Assembly: GCA_947629795.1 (NCBI GenBank)
Contig: CANRFC010000011.1
Location: forward strand, 1-64,000
Source of the DNA: an uncultured Oscillospiraceae bacterium
GTDB lineage: Bacteria; Bacillota; Clostridia; Oscillospirales; Oscillospiraceae
Reading direction: 5' to 3'
Length of the DNA stretch: 64,000 nt
The position numbers and the translations under genes are program-made. This document shows positions 38,399 to 47,329 of this stretch, piece after piece (positions within the stretch are counted from its first letter, which is position 1; each line of letters starts with the position of its first letter). The notes under the pieces were generated by a model. The model was not told the origin of the DNA and ran no database searches. It saw only the letters and a program-made list of their open reading frames with translations.

Positions 38399-40324
38399 AT
38401 GGCAAAGAAGCAGTTCAAGGCGGAGTCCAAGCGGCTGTTGGACCTGATGATCAACTCCATCTACACCCACAAGGAGATCTTCCTGCGGGAGCTCATCTCC
38501 AACGCCAGCGACGCGGTGGACAAGCTGGCCTACAAGGCCCTCACCGACGATAAGGTGGGCGTCAAGCGCAAGGACTTCCAGATCTTCCTCACCGCCGACA
38601 AGGCCGAGCGGACCCTGACCATCGCCGACAACGGCATCGGCATGACCAAGGAGGAGCTGGAGAAGAACCTGGGCACCATCGCCCGCAGCGGCTCCTTCCA
38701 GTTCAAGCAGGAGATGGACAAGGCGGAGAATGCCCCCAAGGGGGCCAAGGCGGTGGACATCATCGGCCAGTTCGGCGTGGGCTTCTATTCCGCCTTCATG
38801 GTCGCCGACCGGGTGACGGTGCGCTCCCGGGCCTACGGCGCCGACGAGGCCTGGGAGTGGCAGTCCGACGGGGCCGACGGCTACACCGTGGAACCCTGTG
38901 ACAAGGCGGACGTGGGCACCCAGGTCATCCTCCACCTCAAGCCGGACACCGACGAGGACAAGTTCAGCGAGTACCTGGAGGAGTACCGCCTTCAGGAGCT
39001 GGTGAAGAAGTACTCCGACTACGTCCACACCCCCATCCGCATGGAGGTCACCAAGTCCCGCCAGAAGGAGAAGCCCGAGGGCGCCGGGGAGGACTACAAG
39101 CCCGAGTGGGAGGACTACCGGGAGGTGGACACCCTCAACTCCATGGTCCCCCTGTGGCAGCGGGCCAAGAGCAAGGTAAAGAGCGAGGAATATAACCAAT
39201 TCTACAAGGAGAAGTTCGGCGACTGGGAGGAGCCCCTGGCCACCATCCACATCTCCGCCGAGGGCCAGATGGAGTACAAGGCTCTGCTCTTCATCCCCGC
39301 CCGGGCCCCCTACGACTACTACTCCAAGGACTATGAGAAGGGCCTCCAGCTCTACTCATCCGGGGTGCTCATCATGGACAAGTGCCCCGAGGTGGTCCCC
39401 GACCACTTCTCCTTCGTCAAGGGCGTGGTGGACTCCCCCGACCTGCCCCTGAACATCTCCCGGGAGACCCTCCAGCACACCCGGGCCCTCCACATCATCC
39501 AGGGCAGCGTGGAGAAGAAGGTGAAGGCCGAGCTGCTGAAGCTGCAGAAGGAGGACCGGGAGAAGTACCTGAAGTTCTGGAAGGGCTTTGCCCGGCAGCT
39601 CAAGTACGGCACGGTGAACGACTACGGCGCCCACAAGGAGGTTTTGCAGGACCTGCTGATGTTCCACTCCTCCCATGGCGACGAGCTCACCACCCTGGCC
39701 GAGTACGTGGAGCGGATGAAGGAGGGCCAGGAGAACATCTTCTACCTCTGCGCTGAGAACCTGGAGATGGCCAGGAACCTGCCCCAGGCCGAGCGGGTGC
39801 TGGACAAGGGCTATGAGATCCTGTACTTTACCGACGAGGTGGACGAGTTCGTGGCCAACACCCTCCAGAAGTACGGCGAAAAGCCCTTCAAGGACGCCGG
39901 GGCCGCCGACGCCCTCCCCGAGAGCGACGAGGAGAAGGCCGACGCCGAGAAGAAGGCCGAGGCCAACAAGCCGGTGCTGGACTTCGTGAAGGAGGCCCTG
40001 GGGGACAAGGTCTCCGACGTGCGGCTCTCCAAGGTCCTGAAGTCCGGGGCGGTGTGCCTGTCCACCGACGGGCCCATGAGCCTGGAGATGGAGAAGTATT
40101 TCCGCAAGATGGGGGACGACCTGGGAGGCATGAAGGCCCAGCGGGTGCTGGAGCTCAACGCCGACAGCGCCGTCTACGGCGCCCTGGCCCAGGCCGTGGC
40201 CCAGGACCCGGACAAGGCGAAAAAGTACGCCGAGCTCCTCTACGACCAGGCCCTCATCATCGCCGGCCTGCCCATGGAGGACACCGCAAGATACACCGAG
40301 CTGGTCTGCTCACTGATGGTGTGA
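38399..40324 (+). CDS. htpG: Molecular chaperone HtpG (Hsp90)
   Basis: MAKKQFKAESKRLLDLMINSIYTHKEIFLRELISNASDAVDKLAYKAL...LTIADNGIGMTKEELEKNLGTIARSGS. Confidence 0.97.
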   Translation: MAKKQFKAESKRLLDLMINSIYTHKEIFLRELISNASDAVDKLAYKALTDDKVGVKRKDFQIFLTADKAERTLTIADNGIGMTKEELEKNLGTIARSGSFQFKQEMDKAENAPKGAKAVDIIGQFGVGFYSAFMVADRVTVRSRAYGADEAWEWQSDGADGYTVEPCDKADVGTQVILHLKPDTDEDKFSEYLEEYRLQELVKKYSDYVHTPIRMEVTKSRQKEKPEGAGEDYKPEWEDYREVDTLNSMVPLWQRAKSKVKSEEYNQFYKEKFGDWEEPLATIHISAEGQMEYKALLFIPARAPYDYYSKDYEKGLQLYSSGVLIMDKCPEVVPDHFSFVKGVVDSPDLPLNISRETLQHTRALHIIQGSVEKKVKAELLKLQKEDREKYLKFWKGFARQLKYGTVNDYGAHKEVLQDLLMFHSSHGDELTTLAEYVERMKEGQENIFYLCAENLEMARNLPQAERVLDKGYEILYFTDEVDEFVANTLQKYGEKPFKDAGAADALPESDEEKADAEKKAEANKPVLDFVKEALGDKVSDVRLSKVLKSGAVCLSTDGPMSLEMEKYFRKMGDDLGGMKAQRVLELNADSAVYGALAQAVAQDPDKAKKYAELLYDQALIIAGLPMEDTARYTELVCSLMV

Positions 40325-40348
40325 GAAAAGATCGCAACGTTGAGAAGG

Positions 40349-40377
40349 GGGGGCCTCCGGCAGCGCCGGAGGCCCCC
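40349..40377 (+). terminator. Intrinsic terminator after htpG
   Basis: GGGGGCCTCCGG-cagcg-CCGGAGGCCCCC then T7. Confidence 0.9.
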
Positions 40378-40392
40378 TTTTTTTATTTCCTC

Positions 40393-40421
40393 TTGACAGG
40401 AGATCCCTCCCATGGTAATAT
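40393..40421 (+). promoter_or_regulatory. Sigma-A promoter of the SPFH operon
   Basis: TTGACA-17-TAATAT. Confidence 0.75.
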
Positions 40422-40423
40422 CT

Positions 40424-40448
40424 AACTGATATCAAAACGATATCAGTT
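40424..40448 (+). promoter_or_regulatory. Palindromic operator candidate at the transcription start
   Basis: AACTGATATC-aaaac-GATATCAGTT, perfect 10-bp arms just downstream of the -10. Confidence 0.65.
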
Positions 40449-40462
40449 TGGAGGAATGACAT

Positions 40463-41506
40463 ATGGAACGGGAACACATCGTGGAAAAAGAATTGCGGCC
40501 CATGAACGGGGCGGTGGCCCTGTTGCTGCTCCTGCTGGGGATCGCGGCGTCCACGGCGGTCTTCATCTTCGGGGTCGTCAACCTGGTGCGGGCCGAGCGG
40601 GTATGGGGCCCCACCCCCTACGGGGCCATCGGCGGGACCCTTCTGGTCCTGGGCATCCTGGGGTGGATCGTCTTTCCCATCCTCATGGCGGGGCTGAAAA
40701 TCGTCCGTCCCAACGAGGCCCGGGTGTTTCTCTTCTTCGGCCGGTACTACGGTACCATTAAGCAGGCGGGGTTTTATTATGTAAACCCCTTCTGCACCAC
40801 TTTTTCTCCGGCCTATGAGCAGGCCGTGACCAAGGCCAAGCAGAAGGCCGAGGCCATGGAGGCCGAGGGGAAGCTGAGTCTGGTCCAGGTGAAGCTGACC
40901 AAGAACATCTCCCTGAAGACCCAGACCCTGGACAACGGCCGGCAGAAGGTCAACGACGTGCTGGGCAACCCCATCATCATCGGCGCGGTGGTCATCTGGC
41001 GGGTGGCCGACCCCACCCTGGCCGTCTTCGCTGTGGAGAACTACGGGGAATTCCTGTCCATCCAGGCCGACTCCACCGTGCGCAACATCGCCCGGCTGTA
41101 CCCCTACGACGTGTTTGACGACGACCCGGACAACGACGGGGTGAAGGAGAAGACCCTCCGGGGCAGCGCCATGGAGATCGCCCAGAGCATGAAGGAGGAG
41201 CTGCAGAAGCGGGTGGCCGATGCCGGCCTGGAGATCGAGGAGGTGCGCATCACCCACCTGGCCTACGCCGAGGAGATCGCCGCCGCCATGCTCCAGCGCC
41301 AGCAGGCGGTGGCCATCATCGCCGCCCGGCAGAAGATCGTGGACGGGGCCGTGGGCATGGTGAAGATGGCCATCGACAAGCTGGGGGACGAGGAAGTGGT
41401 GGTCCTGGACGAGGAGCGCAAGGCCGCCATGGTCTCCAACCTGCTGGTGGTGCTCTGCGGCAATAAGGACGCCCAGCCCGTGCTCAACAGCGGCTCCATC
41501 TACTGA
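40463..41506 (+). CDS. SPFH/Band 7 domain membrane protein
   Basis: [31 protein letters not shown]...[36 protein letters not shown]... Confidence 0.93.
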   Translation: MEREHIVEKELRPMNGAVALLLLLLGIAASTAVFIFGVVNLVRAERVWGPTPYGAIGGTLLVLGILGWIVFPILMAGLKIVRPNEARVFLFFGRYYGTIKQAGFYYVNPFCTTFSPAYEQAVTKAKQKAEAMEAEGKLSLVQVKLTKNISLKTQTLDNGRQKVNDVLGNPIIIGAVVIWRVADPTLAVFAVENYGEFLSIQADSTVRNIARLYPYDVFDDDPDNDGVKEKTLRGSAMEIAQSMKEELQKRVADAGLEIEEVRITHLAYAEEIAAAMLQRQQAVAIIAARQKIVDGAVGMVKMAIDKLGDEEVVVLDEERKAAMVSNLLVVLCGNKDAQPVLNSGSIY

Positions 41507-41507
41507 G

Positions 41508-41768
41508 ATGGACATCGAGCGCAAGGAAGAGCAGCTCCGGGAGCGGCTGGACCGCATCGCCCAAATGGAGGCCGAGGTCCTCCGCCGGGAGAAGGAGCTC
41601 AAGGCCAGGGAGAGCGCCAGAAAGCAGGTCCTTCTGCGGCTCTCCGCCACCCTGTGGAACGACGTGGCCGCCCTGGCCGAGGAGGACTTCCGCTCCATCA
41701 ACGGGGAGATCGAATTCCTGCTCACTCAGGCCGTCAAGGCCCGCCGAAAGGGCAAAGGGGACGAATAG
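41508..41768 (+). CDS. Arc-type ribbon-helix-helix DNA-binding protein
   Basis: MDIERKEEQLRERLDRIAQMEAEVLRREKELKARESARKQVLLRLSATLWNDVAALAEEDFRSINGEIEFLLTQAVKARRKG. Confidence 0.75.
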   Translation: MDIERKEEQLRERLDRIAQMEAEVLRREKELKARESARKQVLLRLSATLWNDVAALAEEDFRSINGEIEFLLTQAVKARRKGKGDE

Positions 41769-41790
41769 GGCCCCGGGAAATAAAAAAGCA

Positions 41791-41832
41791 GCAGCCTGTC
41801 AAAAAGCCGGAAAAGGCTTTTTAACAGGCTGC
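41791..41832. terminator. Bidirectional terminator between convergent genes
   Basis: GCAGCCTGTcAAAAAGCC...GGCTTTTTaACAGGCTGC. Confidence 0.8.
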
Positions 41833-41850
41833 TTTGCGCTTTTGGGACGG

Positions 41851-43596
41851 TTATTCGCTTACCACGGCGGGGAGCTTGCTCTGGGGCAGGTCCGACGGAT
41901 CGCCCGGGGAGTGGGAGACCGCTGCCGCCGGGGTGTCGGCGTTATCGGCCTGGGCGATTTGGCCGTCCTCGGAGGCCGAGGCGGGCTCCCCCTGGGGCTC
42001 CACGGCTATGGGCTCGCCGTCATAGGGGACGGTGCCGTCCAGGTCGGTCCGGGCGGGCTCGGTCCGAGGTTCGGTGACGGCATTGGCCACGGCGCCGGGG
42101 TGGGGGGCGGCGGTGAGCCCGCCGGGCTGGGGCTTTTTCTCCACCTGGGGCTCCACGGCTATGGGCTCCTCCCCGATGAGGGCCCCACCGGGGAGCTTGT
42201 CGGGAAGGTCCTGGACCTGGGCCGGGGCGGTGTCATAGGTGGTGGCGGCGTCGGCCACGGCGCCGGGGTGGGGGGCGGCGGTGAGCCCGCCGGGCTGGGG
42301 TTCTTTCCCCACCTGGGGCTCCACGGCTATGGGCTCCTCCCCGATGAGGGCCCCGCCGGGGAGCTTGTCAGGAAGGTCCTGGACCTGGGCCGGAGCGGTG
42401 TCGTAGGTGGTGGCGGCATTGGCGGCCACCTGGACCAGGATGGCGTCGTCCTCCGGGTCCAGCTCCGCCAGGACGGACAGGATGTGGTCGTCGGTGCCGG
42501 TGAGGGTGAGCTCGATGCGGTTGCCCCTCTCGTCCACCCCCCAGCCGGCCATGACGTCGCCGCACTTGGGGTCGGTCTCGGGGAGGGCGTTGAGGCGGTC
42601 CATCAGAGCGTTCAGGTGGGTCAGGGAGTACTTGACCTCCCGGAAGGCCACTTTATCGCTGCCCGCCCAGTCCTGGACCTCCAGGAAAAACGCCTTGTCG
42701 GCCTGGGCGGAGACCTCCTGGGTGACGCTGATGACCAGGGTCCCGCTCTTGTCAATGTAGCTGCCGCCGTACCAGTCGGGGTAGGCGTCCTCCCCGAAGT
42801 CGGCCCGGAACCGGGCCATGAGGGCCTGGTAGGCGGCGGCCGCCTCTTCCTGGACGGCGGCGTCCCCCTCATAGGCGTCACCGGGGAGGGCGCCGGTGTT
42901 GATATGCAGCTCCTTCTGGGAGAAGGTCTTCAGGGCGTCCAGGGTGAAGGGGTCGCCGGCGTCGGCTATGGAGTGGTAGAACTTCCACCACTTGGCCCAG
43001 GTCATCTGGTAGCCGATGGCCTGATATTCGTCGATGTCCGATTGGCTGAAACCCGCGTCCCCCAAGGCCTGAGCCAGTTCGTCGGGGGTCATGTCCTTGT
43101 CCCGGTCGCCGGTGTCGCCGCTGCCGGTGGCCACGGTGATCTCCTGGGAATAGTTGCCGATGGCGCCGGCCTCGGCGAGGACGAAGCTGTGGAGCTTGAG
43201 GGCCTCGATCCCTTGGGGCCCAAGGGTTTCCAGACTTTGGGAGGGCGGCGCGGAGACCGCCGGGAGTTCGGAGGAAACAGGCAGGGGAGAGGAGACCCCG
43301 GGGGCATCAGAGGACGAGAAACCTTGGGGCCCAAGGGTTTCCGGGCCCGGGGCAGGGGTGGCCTGAGCGGCGGGGCGGAGGGCCTGATAGGCCGGCCAGG
43401 CGCACAGAAGGAGGGCGGCGCAGGCCGCCAGAGCCCCAAAATTGCGGAAAAAATGGGGTCTCATGGGCCCTGTCTTGGGCGCGGCGGAGGTCTCCACCCG
43501 GGCTTTTTCGGCCTCCAGCCGGGCCCTTAACGAGGCCATGGCGGAGGGGGAGGGTCGGAGCTGACGGTTCATGGAGCGTAGCAGGTCATCCATCAA
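41851..43596 (-). CDS. Anti-sigma-like membrane protein with repeat-rich extracellular tail
   Basis: MMDDLLRSMNRQLRPSPSAMASLRARLEAEKARVET...FFRNFGALAACAALLLCAWPAYQAL; start overlaps the sigma factor stop. Confidence 0.75.
   Translation of the reverse strand: MMDDLLRSMNRQLRPSPSAMASLRARLEAEKARVETSAAPKTGPMRPHFFRNFGALAACAALLLCAWPAYQALRPAAQATPAPGPETLGPQGFSSSDAPGVSSPLPVSSELPAVSAPPSQSLETLGPQGIEALKLHSFVLAEAGAIGNYSQEITVATGSGDTGDRDKDMTPDELAQALGDAGFSQSDIDEYQAIGYQMTWAKWWKFYHSIADAGDPFTLDALKTFSQKELHINTGALPGDAYEGDAAVQEEAAAAYQALMARFRADFGEDAYPDWYGGSYIDKSGTLVISVTQEVSAQADKAFFLEVQDWAGSDKVAFREVKYSLTHLNALMDRLNALPETDPKCGDVMAGWGVDERGNRIELTLTGTDDHILSVLAELDPEDDAILVQVAANAATTYDTAPAQVQDLPDKLPGGALIGEEPIAVEPQVGKEPQPGGLTAAPHPGAVADAATTYDTAPAQVQDLPDKLPGGALIGEEPIAVEPQVEKKPQPGGLTAAPHPGAVANAVTEPRTEPARTDLDGTVPYDGEPIAVEPQGEPASASEDGQIAQADNADTPAAAVSHSPGDPSDLPQSKLPAVVSE
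42085..42420 (-). repeat. Two tandem copies of a 168-bp (56-aa) unit
   Basis: AATTYDTAPAQVQDLPDKLPGGALIGEEPIAVEPQVxKxPQPGGLTAAPHPGAVAx repeated twice; DNA offset 42091 to 42259 = 168. Confidence 0.9.
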
Positions 43597-44101
43597 ACAT
43601 TTCTCCTTTCAGCAGGTCCCGGAGCCGGTCCCGGCCCCGGCTCAGGCGCATGCGCACCGCGCCGGGACCCAGGGAGAGGGCGTGGGCGATCTCCCCGGTG
43701 GAGAGCTCCTGGAAATAGAAGAGGTACAGGGGCAGGCGGTAGTCCTCGGGCAGGCTCTCCAGGGCCTCCCACACCCGGCTCTCCCGGGGGTCCCGGAAGA
43801 GGGGCGGGTCGGGGAGCTCCCCGGCCGGGGCCTGGTCCAGGGGGACGGTCCTCTGCCGCCAGGAGGAGGCGGTGACCCGGCGGCTCAGGTTCAGGGTGGT
43901 GCGCAGCAGCCAGGCCTTGCGGTGCTCCTCGTCCCGGAAGGTCTTGCCGGCGCGGAACAGGGCCAGAAAGACCTCCTGGAAGACGTCGTCGGCGTCGGAG
44001 CGGGAGCCGGTCTTTGCCAGGGCCAGGCCGAAGACCATGGACTGATAACGTTGGATCACGGCGTCGAAGGAGCCGTCCGCGCGCAACGGCTGTTCCTCCA
44101 T
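43586..44101 (-). CDS. ECF-type sigma-70 family RNA polymerase sigma factor
   Basis: MEEQPLRADGSFDAVIQRYQSMVFGLALAKTGSRSDADDVFQEVFLALFRAGKTFRDEEHRKAWLLRTTLNLSRR. Confidence 0.93.
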   Translation of the reverse strand: MEEQPLRADGSFDAVIQRYQSMVFGLALAKTGSRSDADDVFQEVFLALFRAGKTFRDEEHRKAWLLRTTLNLSRRVTASSWRQRTVPLDQAPAGELPDPPLFRDPRESRVWEALESLPEDYRLPLYLFYFQELSTGEIAHALSLGPGAVRMRLSRGRDRLRDLLKGEMFDG

Positions 44102-44199
44102 GGGCGCCACCTCCTTTCACCATGAACTCGTCTTTGGAGGGGGAAATGTCACAGAGCTCTGAAAATTTTCCGCAATTTTATTTCCTGCTATAAATTACC

Positions 44200-44229
44200 A
44201 GTGGGCCCCGCTCCGGAGGCCCACTGGCT
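44200..44229 (-). terminator. Hairpin downstream of the LRR gene
   Basis: CCAGTGGGCC...GGCCCACTGG. Confidence 0.55.
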
Positions 44230-44264
44230 TTGAAAGGTCCGTTTTTTATTGTGCAGACCGGGGC

Positions 44265-46604
44265 TCACTTTGCCAGGTCACGGTGGAGGAAGGTCACGAT
44301 CTGTCCCCTGGTGCAGGTGGCGTCCGGGGAGAAGGCGGTCTCACTGGTGCCGGAGGTGACTCCGTTCTCCACCGCCCAGGCCACAGCCGGGGCGTAGTCC
44401 GCTCCGCTGGGCACGTCCTGGAAGCTGCTGCCGGAGGCCGCGGGGCTGCCCGCCAGCTTCCACAGATAGGTCACGGTGGCGCTCCGGGTGCAGGGGGTGT
44501 TGCCGTGGAAGGTATCCCCCGTGACCAGTCCCTTCTCCTTGGCCCACAGCGCCGCCTTGTAATAGTAATCGCCGGAGGAGATATCGCTGAACGAAAGGCC
44601 GGAGGCGGGCTCGGGGGACCCCTTGGCCCGCCAGAGGAAGGTCAGGATCTGGGCGGTGGTGCAGGTGGCGTTGGGGGAGAAGGCGGTATCGGAGGTGCCG
44701 TTGGTGATGCCCTGTTCCACCGCCCAACTCACCGCGTCCTCGTAGTAGGCGCCGGCGGGGACGTCGGAAAAGGCGATCTTCCCGGCGGAGGGGAGGGCCG
44801 GCGCGGTACTGTTGTAGTGAACGGTGACACGCTCCCGCAAACTGGATTTTCCGAAGGAAATGGCGTTCCACTGCTCCTCTGTGCCGGCGTAGTAGACATC
44901 TTTCATGTGGCCCCCGAAGATGTAATCTCCGATGCTGGTGACGCTGGCGGGGACGGTCAGGCTGGTCAGGGTGTTGGGGGTCGCCATGTTCCCAATGCGG
45001 GTGACGCCCTCCGGGATGGTCAGGCTGGTCAGGCCGGTGCAGCCGGCGAAGGCCCCGTACTCGATGGTGGTGACGCTGGCGGGGATGGTCACCTCGGTCA
45101 GGCCGGAGCAGCCCCAGAAGGCCGAATTCCCGATGGTGGTGACGCTGTCGGGGATGGTCACGCTCTGCAGGTTGGAGCAGCCGTAGAACGCCCGGTCACC
45201 GATCTCGGTGATGTGGTCGGGAATGGTGAAGCTGGTCAGGTCGGTCCGGTCCTGGAAGGCCCCCACGCCGATGCTGGTCATGCCGGCGGGGATGCTCGTG
45301 CTCTGCAGGGGGCAGTTGGTGAACACGCTGTTCCCCAGGCTGGTGACGCTGTCCGGGATGTCCGCACGCTTCAGGCTGGTGCAGCCGAGGAAGGCCATGT
45401 CCTGGATGGTGGTGACGCCCTCCGGGATGGTCACGGCCTCCAGACTGGTGCAGCCCATGAAGGCCTGCCTCCCGATGGTGGCGACGGTGCCGGGGATGGT
45501 CACATCGGTCAGGCCGGTGCAGTCCATGAAGGCCAGGTCCCCGACGGCGGAGACGCCGCTGCCGATGGTCACCCGCTTCAGGCCGGAGCAGCCGTTGAAG
45601 GCCGCTGTCCCGATTTGGGTCACGCTGCCGGGGATGGTCACGCTCTCCAGAGCGGTGCAGCCGTTGAAGGCGCCGTAGTCGATGGTGGTGACGCTGTCCG
45701 GAAGGGTCACGCTCTTGAGACTGGTACAGCCGTTGAAGGCCGAGTTGTCGATGGTGGTCACGCCGTTGGGGATGGTCACCTTGGTCAGACCAGTGCAGCG
45801 GCCGAAGCCCCCGACGAGGGTCACGGTGTCGGAAAGGACCACCTCGGTCAGGTCAGGGTTATCGTAGAAATTCGTCACCTGGGTCACGCCGGAGGGGACG
45901 ACCAGGCTGCCGGAGCACTCGAATCCCGGCCGGAGGGTCATGATCAGGGTGGGGGAGCCGTCCATGTCGATGAAGCCCTTCAGCTCGAAGATGTCCTCGT
46001 AGCAGTAAAAGTCCCCCGTTTCATCGTGGTAGTCCGGGGCCATGTCCCACATCTTCCAGGTGGCGTCGAAGAAGATCCACTTGCCGTCCGCAAAGGCCGC
46101 GTTCCAGCCGTGGGGGCCGCTCTTCTGGACGTCGGAGTTGGACATTCCGCCGAAATCGGCCACCGGGATCCCGGCGATGGTGCCCATGAGCCGGCACAGG
46201 TCGGCGTAGCCCTCGCAGACGGCGCGCCGTCCCGCATAGGCGAAAAGGGCGCCGCCCCCCTCGCCGCGGTCATCATACATGACATTTTGGGACACCCAGT
46301 CGTAGATGGCCTTGATCTTCTGGGTGTCGGTGGACTTGCCGGCAGTGAGGCTGTCGGTGAGCTCCACGATCTCCTGGAATACTTCCTCCCTGCTCTGGGC
46401 GAAAGTCCACGCCTCATGGCTGTCGGAGAAGCCCGCCTGCTCCAGCGTGGCGGGTCGGGCGGGACGCCGGGGGGCGTCAGGCAGCTCGGAGAGCACCTCG
46501 TGCCCGGGCATATTGGACGTGTTGATCCTGGCCGCCAGGGCCGGGGCGGTCAGAGCCAGCGCCATGACCAGGGCCAGAGCCAGGGCTGTGATCCGTTTCT
46601 TCAT
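44265..46604 (-). CDS. Secreted surface protein: transglutaminase-like domain, BspA-type leucine-rich repeats, SLH repeats
   Basis: MKKRITALALALVMALALTAPALAA...QKIKAIYDWVSQNVMYDDRGEGGGALFAYAGRRAVCEGYADLCRLM...ITEIGDRAFYGCSNLQSVTIPDSVTTIGNSAFWGCSGL...FSDVPAGAYYEDAVSWAVEQGITNG. Confidence 0.92.
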   Translation of the reverse strand: MKKRITALALALVMALALTAPALAARINTSNMPGHEVLSELPDAPRRPARPATLEQAGFSDSHEAWTFAQSREEVFQEIVELTDSLTAGKSTDTQKIKAIYDWVSQNVMYDDRGEGGGALFAYAGRRAVCEGYADLCRLMGTIAGIPVADFGGMSNSDVQKSGPHGWNAAFADGKWIFFDATWKMWDMAPDYHDETGDFYCYEDIFELKGFIDMDGSPTLIMTLRPGFECSGSLVVPSGVTQVTNFYDNPDLTEVVLSDTVTLVGGFGRCTGLTKVTIPNGVTTIDNSAFNGCTSLKSVTLPDSVTTIDYGAFNGCTALESVTIPGSVTQIGTAAFNGCSGLKRVTIGSGVSAVGDLAFMDCTGLTDVTIPGTVATIGRQAFMGCTSLEAVTIPEGVTTIQDMAFLGCTSLKRADIPDSVTSLGNSVFTNCPLQSTSIPAGMTSIGVGAFQDRTDLTSFTIPDHITEIGDRAFYGCSNLQSVTIPDSVTTIGNSAFWGCSGLTEVTIPASVTTIEYGAFAGCTGLTSLTIPEGVTRIGNMATPNTLTSLTVPASVTSIGDYIFGGHMKDVYYAGTEEQWNAISFGKSSLRERVTVHYNSTAPALPSAGKIAFSDVPAGAYYEDAVSWAVEQGITNGTSDTAFSPNATCTTAQILTFLWRAKGSPEPASGLSFSDISSGDYYYKAALWAKEKGLVTGDTFHGNTPCTRSATVTYLWKLAGSPAASGSSFQDVPSGADYAPAVAWAVENGVTSGTSETAFSPDATCTRGQIVTFLHRDLAK

Positions 46605-46650
46605 ATATAAGGCTCCCTTTCTTCGCTTTGCGCGATTTTTCCTGGGAAGA

Positions 46651-46899
46651 TCATGACTGCCGCAGTTCCTCGTACATTCCCCCGGCGTCGGTCTTGCCGA
46701 CGATCTCCTTCACGTCCAGCACCCGGATGGTGGTGGTGCGTGCCCCAAAGGTGAGAGCCAGTATGTCGCCGGGCTTTACCTCGTAGGAGGCCTTCACCGG
46801 CCGGCCGTTGGCCGTGACCTTGCCGGCGTCGCAGGCCTCGTTGGCCACGGTGCGCCGCTTGATGAGCCGGGAGAGCTTGAGCCATTTGTCCAAACGCAT
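46651..46899 (-). CDS. rqcP: S4-domain RNA-binding protein RqcP (YabO)
   Basis: MRLDKWLKLSRLIKRRTVANEACDAGKVTANGRPVKASYEVKPGDILALTFGARTTTIRVLDV. Confidence 0.92.
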   Translation of the reverse strand: MRLDKWLKLSRLIKRRTVANEACDAGKVTANGRPVKASYEVKPGDILALTFGARTTTIRVLDVKEIVGKTDAGGMYEELRQS

Positions 46900-46958
46900 G
46901 GGGATACCACCTTTCCGGAAAACAGTCGAAATACGGGGAGACAGGAGGATAGGAGAAA

Positions 46959-46986
46959 CCGGCTCCGGCAGAAGCCGGAGCCGGTC
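46959..46986 (-). terminator. Hairpin after hup
   Basis: ACCGGCTCCGGC-agaa-GCCGGAGCCGGT. Confidence 0.65.
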
Positions 46987-47005
46987 TTGAAACGCGGGAG
47001 GAAGA

Positions 47006-47281
47006 TTACTTGGAGACAGCGTCCTTGAGGGCCTTGCCGGCCTTGAAAGCGGGAAGCTTGGAGGCAGGGATCTTGATCTCCTTGCCGGTCTGGGGGTTGC
47101 GGCCGGTGCGGGCGCCGCGGTTCTTCACCTCGAAGGAGCCAAAGCCGACGAGCTGGACCTTGTCACCCTTGCACAGGGCCTCGGTAACGGCCTCGATCAC
47201 GGCGTTGACAGCGGCCTCAGTGTCCTTCTTGGACAGGCCGGCCTTCTCGGCGGCGGCGGCGATGAGTTCAGACTTATTCAT
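47006..47281 (-). CDS. hup: HU family DNA-binding protein
   Basis: [89 protein letters not shown]. Confidence 0.97.
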   Translation of the reverse strand: MNKSELIAAAAEKAGLSKKDTEAAVNAVIEAVTEALCKGDKVQLVGFGSFEVKNRGARTGRNPQTGKEIKIPASKLPAFKAGKALKDAVSK

Positions 47282-47329
47282 GTGTGTTTCCTCCTGTTTT
47301 TTCTTTCGGCGCCAGGGGCGCCTTTATAC

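Noticed and set aside
44930-45880. Regular ~69-bp periodicity resembling a CRISPR-like array
   Set aside because: It is in-frame BspA-type leucine-rich repeats (xxIPxSVTxIGxxAFxGCxxL); units are degenerate and coding, without spacer structure.
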